DNA of 64,000 nucleotides from Flavimobilis sp052324925 (GTDB lineage Bacteria; Actinomycetota; Actinomycetes; Actinomycetales; Cellulomonadaceae). Each line of letters opens with the position of its first letter. Positions within the stretch are counted from its first letter, which is position 1. The stretch lies in the NCBI GenBank assembly GCA_052324925.1, contig JBQPRE010000003.1; one strand, 5' to 3'. The translations under genes were made by a program, and so were the position numbers. The notes under the pieces were generated by a model. It did not search any database, was not told the origin of the DNA, and saw nothing but the letters and a program-made list of their open reading frames with translations. This document shows positions 27,317-35,627 of this stretch, one piece after another.

Positions 27317-29131
27317 TCACCCGCAGTCGCGGGGCTCGCCTGACGCGAGCACCTCGTCGGACCATGCGAGCAGGTCTCCCACGAGTGGCGACCCCGGCTG
27401 TACGACGTCGAGGTGACCAAGGCCTGCATACTCGCGCACCGTGACGGGGGCCGTGCCCGCGCACACCCGCGCGGCGAGGGTGCGCTGCATCGAGACCGGC
27501 ACGACAGTGTCTGTGTCGCCCTGGGCGAGGAGCAGCGGCACGCCCACGTCGCCCGACGCCGCGTTCTCGACCAGACGTCGCTTGACGTCCGCATCGTCGA
27601 CAGTGAAGAGCGTCCGATCGAGCCTCGTCGCCGCCGTCGCCAGGACCGTGACGAGCGTGCCCGGGTCAGCCGTGCAGCGTGACGAAGCCGCATCGAGGAA
27701 GGCGATACCCGCCGGGTCGACAAGTTCCGCCCGGGTCAGCTCCTCATACGCCTCCGTGTAGGAGTCGAGCACGAAGGCCACAGCGAGCGCTGCGAAGCCC
27801 GTCGGACCCGAACGCGTTGTGTGCGCGGCCATGGCCGCAGGGTCGTGCGCAGCCGAGAGTGCCGCGACGCCGCGGAGGTCCAGCTCGGGGGCGTAAGAGT
27901 CGGCCAGCTGGCCGGCCCAGAGCGTGGCATGGCCACCCTGGGAATGCCCCCACAGCATGAGCGGTCCGGGCGCGCGCCCCGCGTCCACCTGCTGCGCCGC
28001 ACGCACAGCGTCGAGCGTCGCCCGGCCTTCGTCGGCGCCCACGAGGTACGTCGCAGGGCCTGCGACGCCGAGCCCCGGATAGTCGAGCGCGACAAGACCC
28101 CAGCCGCGTGCGAGAGCGGCCCGGGCGCCTGGGACGTTCGTGTCGGCAAGCGCGTCGTCCGTGAGGCTCGGCGCGCAGCGCACATCCGTGCCGAGTGTCC
28201 CGTGCTGCCACGCGACCATCGTGCGCGGACCTTCGCCGACAGGCAGGGCGACCAGCGCACTCGCCACAGTGGGGGAGCCATCACCGCGAGTCGTCGTGTA
28301 CAGGATGCGCGAGCCTGCGACACCGCTCGGCAGGTCACCGTCGTAACGTTCAGCACGGAGGAGTTGTCCTGGCTCCGCTGGAACCTCGCCAGGCCGCTCG
28401 TAGAACGCGGTCGGCACAGGTGCCACGGGCGCCAGCTGCGCGTTCAGCCACCACGCCGAGCCGACGAGGCTGAGGACGAGAACCGACGCAACAGTCGTGC
28501 GCCACGAACCAAACCACCGCATACGGCCGTCGTCCAGCTCGGCTACTGCACGAGGTGCTCTCGGCGCCCGCAGCACAGCGAGACCCGAGCCCGCGACGAC
28601 AGCAAGGGCGACGGCCCACGCGAGCCCGAGCGTCGCCACGTCGGGCCAGCGCAGCGCAAGAAGAACGCCGCTCCCGCCGGCCACGACCGCGGTCATGCGG
28701 CGCATACGGCTGCCGGGGGCATGCGGGAACAGCGCGCACACCGCGCAGGCCAGAGCCCAGGCCGCCGCAACAAGATGGGCGGCTCCTGACAGGCGCGACG
28801 CCACGGCCACGAGTGCGACCGCCACAAGAAGAAGCAGAGCACCCTGCCAGAGGCGGCGCTGACGGGCCAGCATGATTCCGCGCGCGCCAAGGACGACGAC
28901 CGACGCTGCCCACGCCCCCGTGAGCGACGTCAGCGGAAAGGCAAGCAATGCCACGCCCGCGACGACGAGCACGACACCCGCGCTGCGTCGCCACGGCAGC
29001 GGCACGCTCGCTGAGGTCCTGAGAGCCCAGGCTCGCACGTACTGCCCGGGAGTGCGCGGTGCACGCGGGCCCGAACCTGTGGCGGCTGGTGGGCGAGCCT
29101 GTGCGGTGCCCCGCAACGCGCGCGGACTCAA
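27317..29131 (-). CDS. Membrane-anchored secretory-lipase-type alpha/beta hydrolase
   Basis: 604-aa fusion. Residues about 45-235 contain a run of hydrophobic helices (roughly seven membrane segments, the first part DUF308/HdeD-like in style). From about 260 onward there is a lipase domain of the secretory lipase (LIP) type: MVAWQHGTLGT, nucleophile Ser397 in WGHSQGGHA, a probable acid in GDTDTVVP and His in GLGHLDV. The catalytic domain should face outside. The apparent start is TTG 29131, 5 nt after the stop of the zinc-ribbon gene, which suggests one operon with it and the SPFH gene. Substrate unknown; the start is uncertain. Confidence 0.8.
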   Translation of the reverse strand: MSPRALRGTAQARPPAATGSGPRAPRTPGQYVRAWALRTSASVPLPWRRSAGVVLVVAGVALLAFPLTSLTGAWAASVVVLGARGIMLARQRRLWQGALLLLVAVALVAVASRLSGAAHLVAAAWALACAVCALFPHAPGSRMRRMTAVVAGGSGVLLALRWPDVATLGLAWAVALAVVAGSGLAVLRAPRAPRAVAELDDGRMRWFGSWRTTVASVLVLSLVGSAWWLNAQLAPVAPVPTAFYERPGEVPAEPGQLLRAERYDGDLPSGVAGSRILYTTTRGDGSPTVASALVALPVGEGPRTMVAWQHGTLGTDVRCAPSLTDDALADTNVPGARAALARGWGLVALDYPGLGVAGPATYLVGADEGRATLDAVRAAQQVDAGRAPGPLMLWGHSQGGHATLWAGQLADSYAPELDLRGVAALSAAHDPAAMAAHTTRSGPTGFAALAVAFVLDSYTEAYEELTRAELVDPAGIAFLDAASSRCTADPGTLVTVLATAATRLDRTLFTVDDADVKRRLVENAASGDVGVPLLLAQGDTDTVVPVSMQRTLAARVCAGTAPVTVREYAGLGHLDVVQPGSPLVGDLLAWSDEVLASGEPRDCG

Positions 29132-29136
29132 GCCGC

Positions 29137-30273
29137 TCAGGATCGTGTCTTCATGTAGAGGAAGAACGCGAGTGCCAGCGCAACGAGGCTCGCGACGATC
29201 GTGAGTACGACCTTGATGACACTCACCGGGTGCTTACCGGTGACCTTGCCTGTCGAGGCGTTGATGACGACCTGCCACTGCTTGCCCGCGTACATATATG
29301 TCGCGATCCAGAACGGCATGAGGACGAGCTTGAACATCACCGCGGCATATGCGGTACGGATCTCGGCGACCCGCTGACGGTCGCCGCCGATGTCACGTTC
29401 GACGTCCGACCGGATCGTGCGCGCCATGACTCGCTTTGCCGTCTCGAGCGCCTGCGGCGGGTCGACGTCGTAGCGGACGGTCGAGAACCCGGCCACGTAC
29501 TCGGGCCGGTAAGGCTCCGCCTTGTCGAGGTCCGCGCGACCGGCACCGCGAGACTCCCGCGTCGTCAGCTGCTCCGAACCGTCGACGACGATGTCGTCGA
29601 AGAACCGTTCGACGCGCCCGGACCGATGCGACCAGCGGGTGCGGGTCTCGGTGTGGTCGTCGTCGATCCGCACGGTGTAGTCGTCGCCGCGCTGACCCTC
29701 GTAGTCGCTCGTCGTGTGGGCGTCGAAGGTCCAGTACGGCAGATACGTTCCGCGCAGCGACTCTTCGGCATCGACGTCCTTGAGCGAGTTCGGACCGAAG
29801 AAGCGGGAGGTGACCCAGCGCGTGAACGCGGCGCGAGCCGCAGCGTTGTCGAGCGCGAACGGCACGACGGCCTCGGGCGCGACGACACCCTCGGTGGGCG
29901 TGATGCCCACGAGATGCCCGCCGCAGAACTGGCACGACGTCGAGAGCGCGGTCGATTCGGTCGTCGAGCCGCAGCCGTCGCACTTCATCACGTGGCCGCC
30001 AAGGCTCGCGACCGTACGCCCAGCGTTCGTCGCGGCCCACTCCGCGTAGTCGTGCTCGTCGACCGCGGCGTCCGGGGTGCGCCCGATCTCCGCGACGTAA
30101 CCGCATGTGACACAGCGCAACGAGGACGTCCCCGCGGCGAAGCCGAGCTGGGACCCGCAACCGGGGCAGCGCGTCGAGAGCAGCTCCTCAGGAACGGGCT
30201 GAGGGGGAGGCGCGCCCGGTCCGCGCGGCTGCGGGACGTGGCCCGGCGGAAGGGGCGGGGGAGGCATGGTCAT
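29137..30273 (-). CDS. Zinc-ribbon membrane protein (YdjG-like)
   Basis: 378 aa. After a Pro-rich head come two zinc ribbons (Cys36/39/54/57 and Cys98/101/114/117), a soluble middle region with LRGTYLPYWTFDAHT, and one C-terminal transmembrane helix (about 354-373) ending in a short basic tail. This layout resembles Bacillus YdjG, a TFIIB-type zinc-ribbon membrane protein that works with the SPFH protein YdjI and PspA in membrane stress. It starts 3 nt after the SPFH gene stop, supporting a functional pair. No pspA is seen nearby. The family link is from memory of layout and context. Confidence 0.78.
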   Translation of the reverse strand: MTMPPPPLPPGHVPQPRGPGAPPPQPVPEELLSTRCPGCGSQLGFAAGTSSLRCVTCGYVAEIGRTPDAAVDEHDYAEWAATNAGRTVASLGGHVMKCDGCGSTTESTALSTSCQFCGGHLVGITPTEGVVAPEAVVPFALDNAAARAAFTRWVTSRFFGPNSLKDVDAEESLRGTYLPYWTFDAHTTSDYEGQRGDDYTVRIDDDHTETRTRWSHRSGRVERFFDDIVVDGSEQLTTRESRGAGRADLDKAEPYRPEYVAGFSTVRYDVDPPQALETAKRVMARTIRSDVERDIGGDRQRVAEIRTAYAAVMFKLVLMPFWIATYMYAGKQWQVVINASTGKVTGKHPVSVIKVVLTIVASLVALALAFFLYMKTRS

Positions 30274-30276
30274 CGA

Positions 30277-31398
30277 TCACACCCCCGGGAGTGCGGGCGG
30301 AAGCGGCGGCGGAACCGCGCCGAAGATCGACGCAGCCGCCGGCACGGAACCCGCGGGGGTCCACGCGGCCATGCCGTCCTGCCAGATGAGCGTCTCGCGA
30401 GTGACGGTTCCGGCAGCCGCAAGGCGCGCCAGGTCGTCGAGGGAGGTCGGGCCGGACTGGGCTCCCCCTGCCGCGTGGAACCACGGGGACGACGCGGGCA
30501 AGGGTGGCGGGGCCGCCGGAGCAGCGGGTGCGGGCGCAGACTGCCCGCCCGCGAGGACCTGGCCCATCTGCTGGCCCATCGCGAGGCCGAGACCCATCGT
30601 CATGCCCTCGCTGCCGCCGCCGGGGTTGCCCGCTGCGGTCTCGATCGCGTTCGCAGCCTGGAACTGCGTGTACTGCTGCATGTCACCGACGATCGCCATC
30701 TGCGTGCGCTTGTCGAGGACCGCTTCGACCTCGGGTGGGAACGAGATGTTCTCGATGACGAAGCGTGTGATCGCGACTCCGTACTCGGCGAGGCTCGTCG
30801 TGAGCTCTGTCGCGAGGCGTCCGGCGATCTGGTGCTGGTTGGCAGCGAGGTCGAGCGCCGCGACGTTGGCCTGAGCGAGGGCAGGGCCGAGGGCGCCGAC
30901 GATGTTCTGGCGGAAGAACTCGCCGATCTCGTCGGTGCGGAAGTTGGGGTCGGTGCCGACGAGCTGGCGCAGCATGACCGCCGCGTCGGTCACCTGGAGC
31001 GAATACGTTCCGAACCCCCGTAGACGGACGGCGCCAAACTCGGGGTCGCGCAGCATGATGGGGTTCTGCGTGCCCCACTTGAAGTCCGTGAACTGCCGGG
31101 TCGCGACGAAGTAGACCTCGGCCTTCCACGGCGAGTTGAAGCCGTGCTTCCAGCCCTTGAGGGTCGAGAGGATCGGCAAGTTCTGCGTCGAGAGCGTGTA
31201 CGTGCCGGGCCCGAAGACGTCGGCGAGGCGACCTTCGTTGACGAAGACGGCGACCTGGCCCTCGCGCACGACGAGCTTGGCCTCGTTCTTGATCTCGTTG
31301 CCCTGCCGCGGGAACCGCCAGACGATCGTGTCCCGTGAGTTGTCGAGGAACTCGATGATGTCGATGAGCTGCCCGCGCAGCTTGTCCATGAAGCTCAT
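30277..31398 (-). CDS. SPFH domain protein with C-terminal GYF_2-like domain (YdjI-like)
   Basis: 373 aa. The N-terminal two-thirds is a YdjI/virion-core-type SPFH domain (VVREGQVAVFVNEGRLADVFGPGTYTL, then FGAVRLRGFGTYSLQVTD). A Gly/Ala/Pro linker leads to a GYF_2-like module (PWFHAAGGAQSGPTSLDDLARL ... TLIWQDGMAAW, about 305-350). SPFH proteins scaffold membrane microdomains. There is no membrane helix, so attachment is probably through the zinc-ribbon partner encoded 3 nt downstream. ATG 31398 follows GGGAG. First gene of a likely three-gene operon. Confidence 0.85.
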   Translation of the reverse strand: MSFMDKLRGQLIDIIEFLDNSRDTIVWRFPRQGNEIKNEAKLVVREGQVAVFVNEGRLADVFGPGTYTLSTQNLPILSTLKGWKHGFNSPWKAEVYFVATRQFTDFKWGTQNPIMLRDPEFGAVRLRGFGTYSLQVTDAAVMLRQLVGTDPNFRTDEIGEFFRQNIVGALGPALAQANVAALDLAANQHQIAGRLATELTTSLAEYGVAITRFVIENISFPPEVEAVLDKRTQMAIVGDMQQYTQFQAANAIETAAGNPGGGSEGMTMGLGLAMGQQMGQVLAGGQSAPAPAAPAAPPPLPASSPWFHAAGGAQSGPTSLDDLARLAAAGTVTRETLIWQDGMAAWTPAGSVPAAASIFGAVPPPLPPALPGV

Positions 31399-31544
31399 GC
31401 CGCTCCCGTACCCCCTTGCTCCGGCGATCTGCCGTTGAACGCGGTCCGTGCGACGGCGCCCTCGCCGATGCTACACATCCGGGCTCCGTGGTGCATCGGC
31501 CCAGTCATGATTCGGCAAAGAGGCCTGACGGGCAGTGAGGTCGA

Positions 31545-31575
31545 TTTGAAGTTCGGTGACCCGAAACTTAAGTTC
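31545..31575 (+). promoter_or_regulatory. Promoter with repeated operator half-sites for the metal ABC transporter
   Basis: A possible -35 TTGAAG (31545-31550) and -10 TAAGTT (31568-31573) are 17 bp apart, with ATG 31581 where transcription would start. Direct repeats AAGTTCG (31548-31554 and 31569-31575) are exactly 21 bp, two helical turns, apart. An inverted CGAAACTT lies between, and AACTTAAGTT at 31564-31573 is a perfect palindrome. A metalloregulator of the Zur, MntR/DtxR or Fur type would fit. Confidence 0.5.
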
Positions 31576-31580
31576 GAGTC

Positions 31581-32504
31581 ATGGGAATGATCCGGGTGCT
31601 GTGCCGAGCCAGTGTTGCCCTCGTCGCGACGCTGGGGCTCACAGCGTGCGGCGGCACGACGCTCGCTCAGCCGCACGACGACCGCCCGCTCGTCCTCACG
31701 ACGTTCACCGTCATCGCCGACATCGCCAGAACTGTGGCGGGGGAGGACCTCCGGGTCGCGTCGATCACGAAGCTCGGTGCAGAGATCCACGGCTACGACC
31801 CGACACCCGGCGACTTGCGCCGGGCCGCGGGTGCGGACCTCATCCTTGACAACGGACTGGGGCTCGAGGCCTGGTTCGCACGTTTCGTCGACGGCCTCGA
31901 CGTCCCGCGCGTCACGTTGAGCGAGGGGACCCCGACGATCCCGGTCACGCGCGGCGACGCCACGGGAGCGGCCAACCCTCACGCGTGGATGAGCCCGACG
32001 GCAGGTGCCGCCTACGCGCTCCGTGCCGCCGACGCCTTTGCCGAGCTCGACCCACCCCGGGCGGCGAGCTACCGCGCGCGAGCGAGCGCCTACGCGAACC
32101 AGCTCGAGACCCTGCGCGGGCAGCTCGTCCACCAGCTGGCGTCCGTCCCCCCGGCCGCCCGCGCGCTCGTCACGTGCGAAGGGGCGTTCTCCTACCTCGC
32201 CGCAGACGTCGGCCTCGAGGAGCACTACCTCTGGGCGGTCAACGCCGAGCAGCAGGCCACCCCGCAGCAGGTCGCCAGCGTCGAGGCCGTCGTCCGGGAG
32301 CGGGGCATCCGCGCGGTGTTCTGCGAGTCGACCGTCAACCCGGCGACCATGCAGCGTCTCGCCGACGCGACCGGCGCGCGCTACGTCGGGCACCTGTACG
32401 TCGACTCGCTCTCGGCGCCGGACGGACCCGTGCCGACCTACCTCGATCTCCTCGAGCACGACGTCGACCTCATCGTCGCGGGCCTGACGGGAGGCGCCAC
32501 GTGA
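31581..32504 (+). CDS. Metal ABC transporter substrate-binding lipoprotein (Mn/Zn/Fe type)
   Basis: Cluster A-I solute-binding protein that delivers a divalent metal to the permease. The 307-aa precursor has a lipoprotein signal ending LGLTAC (Cys23). The four expected ligands are visible: His70 (GAEIHGYDPTP), His134 (NPHAWMSP), Glu200 (CEGAFSY) and Asp275 (LYVDSLS). The His-His-Glu-Asp set favours Mn2+ over Zn2+, and there is no His-rich loop of ZnuA type. ATG 31581 lacks a ribosome binding site, in keeping with a leaderless message. It overlaps the ATPase gene by 4 nt. Confidence 0.9.
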   Translation: MGMIRVLCRASVALVATLGLTACGGTTLAQPHDDRPLVLTTFTVIADIARTVAGEDLRVASITKLGAEIHGYDPTPGDLRRAAGADLILDNGLGLEAWFARFVDGLDVPRVTLSEGTPTIPVTRGDATGAANPHAWMSPTAGAAYALRAADAFAELDPPRAASYRARASAYANQLETLRGQLVHQLASVPPAARALVTCEGAFSYLAADVGLEEHYLWAVNAEQQATPQQVASVEAVVRERGIRAVFCESTVNPATMQRLADATGARYVGHLYVDSLSAPDGPVPTYLDLLEHDVDLIVAGLTGGAT

Positions 32505-33247
32505 CGTCTGCACCACTGCTCGCGCTCGACGTCGCAGGCCTCACGGTCGACCGCGCCGACGTCCGCGCGCTCGACCACGTCTCGCTCTCGGTCGCGCCCG
32601 GTACGGTCACGGCGCTGGTTGGCCCCAACGGCTCAGGCAAGTCGACGCTGTTTGCCGCGATCACGGGCGGAGCCCGCGTGAGCGCGGGCTCGATCCGCGT
32701 CGGAGGAACAACGCCGGAGGCCGCGCGGCGCGCGCGCACGATCGCGTTCGTCGGGCAGGAGGACAGCGTCGACCGCGCCTTCCCGCTCACGGTGACGGAC
32801 GTCGTCATGCAGGGGCGCCCTGCGCCGCGTGGCGCCCTGGGGCGGCGCAGCCGGGCCGACCACGACGCGGTTGCCGAGGCGCTCGACCGGCTCGGCCTCG
32901 CCGACGTCGCGAGACGGCCCATCGGCGCACTCTCGGGAGGCCAACGCCGCCGCGCCCTCGTCGCACGCGCGCTCGTCCACGACGCACGTCTCCTTCTTCT
33001 CGACGAACCCCTCGCGGGCATCGACGTCGTCTCGGCGTCGCTCCTCGTCGCCGTCGTGCGCTCCCAGGCACGCAAGGGCGCGGGCGTCCTGGTCTCGACG
33101 CACGATCTCGCCGGTGTCGCCGATCTCGCTGACAACGTCGTCCTGCTCGCCGGGCGAGTCGTCGCGCACGGCCCCGTCACCACGACCCTCACACCTGCCG
33201 CTCTCGCCGAGACCTTTGGGCTGCGCACGGGAGAGGCGCCTCGATGA
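32501..33247 (+). CDS. Metal ABC transporter ATP-binding protein
   Basis: 248-aa ABC ATPase with Walker A GPNGSGKST, Q-loop in VGQEDSVDRAFPLTVTDVV, signature LSGGQRRRALVARAL, Walker B LLLLDEPLAGID and switch STHD. The VDRAFPLTV pattern is characteristic of Mn/Zn/Fe importers. GTG 32501 overlaps the binding-protein stop (GTGA), and the stop overlaps the permease ATG, so the three genes are translationally coupled. Confidence 0.92.
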   Translation: MTSAPLLALDVAGLTVDRADVRALDHVSLSVAPGTVTALVGPNGSGKSTLFAAITGGARVSAGSIRVGGTTPEAARRARTIAFVGQEDSVDRAFPLTVTDVVMQGRPAPRGALGRRSRADHDAVAEALDRLGLADVARRPIGALSGGQRRRALVARALVHDARLLLLDEPLAGIDVVSASLLVAVVRSQARKGAGVLVSTHDLAGVADLADNVVLLAGRVVAHGPVTTTLTPAALAETFGLRTGEAPR

Positions 33248-34098
33248 CGCTTCTCGACCTGCTCGTTGACCCTCTTGCACACGAGTTCATGCTGCGAGCA
33301 CTCGCCGTCATCACGGTCTCGAGCGCCGTGTGCGCGGTGCTCTCGTGCTGGCTCGTCCTTGTCGGCTGGTCGCTCATGGGTGATGCGGTCTCGCACGCCG
33401 TCCTGCCCGGCGTCGTCCTCGCGTATCTGAGCGGCCTGCCCTTTGCGCTCGGCGCCGCCGTCTTCGCGCTCGCTGCGGTCGGTCTCGTCAGCGCGGTCCG
33501 CGCGACGGGCCGCACCAAGGAGGACGCCGCCATCGGCATCGTCTTCACGACTCTCTTCGCGCTCGGGCTCGTGCTCGTGTCGGTGACGCCGAGCCAGACC
33601 GACCTCATGCACGTGATCTTCGGGAACGTCCTCGGCGTCTCCCGGAGCGAGCTCGTCCAGGTGGCCGTGCTCGCCGGCGTCGTCCTCGTGGCCGCGTTCG
33701 CACGGCGCCACGACCTCACGTTGTTGGCGTTCGACGCCGTTCAGCTGCGGGTCCTCGGGCGCTCGCCCGGGCGCGTCGGCGCGCTCCTGCTCGTCCTGCT
33801 CGCGCTCACGTCCGTCACGGCCATCCAGTCGGTGGGCGTCGTCCTCATCGTCGCGCTGCTCGTCATCCCCGGCGCGACCGCGCACCTCCTGAGCGACCGG
33901 CTCTCCCACATGCTCGTCATCGCGCCAGCGATCGCCGTCGGTTGCGGGATCGTGGGCGTCTACGTCTCGTACTACGCGGACCTCGCGACCGGGGCGACCG
34001 TCGTCCTCGTGCAGGGTCTCACCTACCTGCTCGCGGCCGTGGCCGCGCCTCGGCGCGGCCTCGTTGCCCGCCGACGGCCGCGCCCGACGGCCGCCTGA
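33244..34098 (+). CDS. Metal ABC transporter permease
   Basis: 284-aa ABC-3 family membrane subunit with about eight helices. Family motifs include SCWLVLVGWSLMGDAVSHAVLPG near the N-terminus, AIGIVFTTLFALGLVL, LGRSPGRVGALL and SVGVVLIVALLVIPGATA. ATG 33244 overlaps the ATPase stop by 4 nt. It ends the operon; a terminator hairpin lies 23 nt downstream. Confidence 0.92.
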   Translation: MTLLDLLVDPLAHEFMLRALAVITVSSAVCAVLSCWLVLVGWSLMGDAVSHAVLPGVVLAYLSGLPFALGAAVFALAAVGLVSAVRATGRTKEDAAIGIVFTTLFALGLVLVSVTPSQTDLMHVIFGNVLGVSRSELVQVAVLAGVVLVAAFARRHDLTLLAFDAVQLRVLGRSPGRVGALLLVLLALTSVTAIQSVGVVLIVALLVIPGATAHLLSDRLSHMLVIAPAIAVGCGIVGVYVSYYADLATGATVVLVQGLTYLLAAVAAPRRGLVARRRPRPTAA

Positions 34099-34120
34099 CA
34101 GCGCCCGGACAGCCCGCACG

Positions 34121-34162
34121 ACGATGGCGGCGCCCCCGGAAACCCGGGAGCGCCGCCGTCGT
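34121..34162. terminator. Stem-loop between convergent metal permease and small membrane gene
   Basis: 34121-34133 pairs with 34150-34162 (one G-T wobble), and an inner CCCGG/CCGGG pairing around AAA extends the stem. It is positioned for termination in both directions. Confidence 0.75.
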
Positions 34163-34170
34163 GGAGAACG

Positions 34171-34386
34171 TCAGTCCTGTCGGACGCCGAGCGCGAGTCC
34201 GACGGCCGCGCACGACCCCAGCAGTCCGCCGCTGAAGATCCATGGGTTGTGCTGGGCGATGCCCTCGCCCATCGCCCACATGCCGAAGACGAAGATCGCC
34301 ATGACGACGACGAAGATCAGTGCGTTGACGGCAACCGGCCGGCCGTCCAGGTGCGCCTCTGCGGGCTCGGTGTCGAACGTTTCCAT
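34171..34386 (-). CDS. Small two-helix membrane protein (71 aa), hypothetical
   Basis: Not recognised. METFDTEPAEAHLDGRPVAVNA is followed by two hydrophobic segments (about 22-41 and 46-66, the second containing IFSGGLLGSCAAVGLALG). ATG 34386 has GGAGGAGC upstream. It stands alone between a shared terminator and the FMN reductase operon. Function unknown. Confidence 0.7.
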   Translation of the reverse strand: METFDTEPAEAHLDGRPVAVNALIFVVVMAIFVFGMWAMGEGIAQHNPWIFSGGLLGSCAAVGLALGVRQD

Positions 34387-34488
34387 CGCTCCTCCAACGG
34401 CTCTGGTAGCGCGTGCGCGCCTCACGACGAGACTACCCGGCTTCGCCCGGGCCGCGTGCTCATCATCGACGCGCTCTCACGCGAGCGG

Positions 34489-35109
34489 TCAGAGTCCCAG
34501 CTGCTCGGCGAACGGCACGACGTCCACGAAGAGATCCGCCTCGGGTGCGCCGCCGTAGGCCTCGACCTTGCTCGCAAGCTCCCGGCCGGCGCGCTCGATG
34601 CGGGCCTGAAGCTTGCCCGCGGTGTCGTACGCCCCGCCGGTGGCACCCCAGTCGTCGGTCGCGGCGAAGACTGCCGTGCCCGCGACGTCGGCGTGCAGGT
34701 AGCTGAACAACGGGCGCAGTGCATGCTCGAGAGCGAGCGAGTGGCGCGGCGTCCCGGCCGTCGCACCGAGCGCGACCGGCACACCGGAGAGAGCATCGGG
34801 CTCCACGACGTCGAGGAACGACTTGAACAGACCCGAGTACGACCCGGAGAAGATCGGCGTGACCGCGACCAGGCCGTCGGCCGTCCGGACCTGCTCGAGC
34901 ACCGCGGCGAGGCGCGGCGGGGCGAACCCGGTGAGGAGCATGTCCGTCACGTCGCGTGCGTAGTCACGCAGCTCGACGACCGTGACGTCGTGCGCGACCC
35001 CGCGCCCCTCGAGAGCTGACGACGTCGCGGCGAGCAGGCGGTCGGCGAGCAGCCGTGTGGACGACGGCTGCGAGAGGCCCGCGCTGAGGGCGACAAGGTG
35101 ACGGGTCAT
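34489..35109 (-). CDS. NADPH-dependent FMN reductase (LLM-partnered, CE1759-type)
   Basis: 206-aa flavodoxin-fold reductase. SAGLSQPSSTRLLADRL forms the FMN phosphate loop, and TPIFSGSYSGLFKSFLDVV the flavin-contacting loop of the NADPH:FMN reductase family. It is the last gene of an operon with a luciferase-like monooxygenase and a MarR regulator, an arrangement known as the LLM duo in actinobacteria, and should supply reduced FMN to the monooxygenase. ATG 35109 overlaps the marR stop by 4 nt and has AGGAGG upstream. Confidence 0.88.
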   Translation of the reverse strand: MTRHLVALSAGLSQPSSTRLLADRLLAATSSALEGRGVAHDVTVVELRDYARDVTDMLLTGFAPPRLAAVLEQVRTADGLVAVTPIFSGSYSGLFKSFLDVVEPDALSGVPVALGATAGTPRHSLALEHALRPLFSYLHADVAGTAVFAATDDWGATGGAYDTAGKLQARIERAGRELASKVEAYGGAPEADLFVDVVPFAEQLGL

Positions 35110-35627
35110 GACAGGTCCTCCTGGATAGGTGCGAGGGGCGTTGCCCCCACGGGTCCGACGTGTGCGCGCAGTCGGTCGCAGAGCTCGGCGAGGGTCGAGA
35201 GCTCGGCGGGGGTGAGCACGCCGCCCATCGCCGCGTCGATCGATCCGACGTGGCGGCGCCCGACGCGTCGTTGAAGCGCGCGGCCCTCGTTCGTGAGGAC
35301 GACTCGGGTGCCGCGGAGATCGTCGACGACGGCTTCGCGAGCGACGAGGCCGCGGACCGCGAGGCGATCGACGAGCCTTGAGAGCGACGGCTGCGAGAGC
35401 AGCACCTCGGAGTTGAGGTCCTTGAGCCGCAGTCCTTCTGCTGGGCCGCGCGAGAGGGTGAAGAGCACGTCGTACTCCTTCATGCTGATCTCGTCCCACA
35501 CGTCATCGTGCGCGAGCTGACGCACGATGGCGACCTGCGCGCGGAAGAGCGATTCCCACGCCGCCGCGCTCGCCGCCGCGCTCGCCGCCTCGCGCGACGA
35601 CCTGCGGGGCTGGGCGACGGTGCTCAT
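35106..35627 (-). CDS. MarR family transcriptional regulator
   Basis: 173-aa winged-helix repressor. The recognition region reads LKDLNSEVLLSQPSLSRLVDRLAVRGLV, followed by the wing DDLRGTRVVLTNEGRAL. An Ala-rich N-terminal extension precedes it. ATG 35627 overlaps the monooxygenase stop, and its own stop overlaps the FMN reductase start, so the regulator is produced with its targets. The 32-bp inverted repeat upstream of the operon (36824-36855) is the obvious autoregulatory site. No ligand or redox-sensing cysteine is apparent. Confidence 0.9.
   Translation of the reverse strand: MSTVAQPRRSSREAASAAASAAAWESLFRAQVAIVRQLAHDDVWDEISMKEYDVLFTLSRGPAEGLRLKDLNSEVLLSQPSLSRLVDRLAVRGLVAREAVVDDLRGTRVVLTNEGRALQRRVGRRHVGSIDAAMGGVLTPAELSTLAELCDRLRAHVGPVGATPLAPIQEDLS

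Noticed and set aside
29059..31023. Long plus-strand frame opposite the zinc-ribbon and SPFH genes
   Set aside because: The minus-strand products have zinc-ribbon and SPFH motifs; the plus frame is Arg/Val-rich shadow.
31985..32487. Alternative frames upstream of the metal ATPase suggesting a longer protein
   Set aside because: They overlap the conserved binding-protein gene; the GTG at 32501 with GTGA overlap explains the operon.
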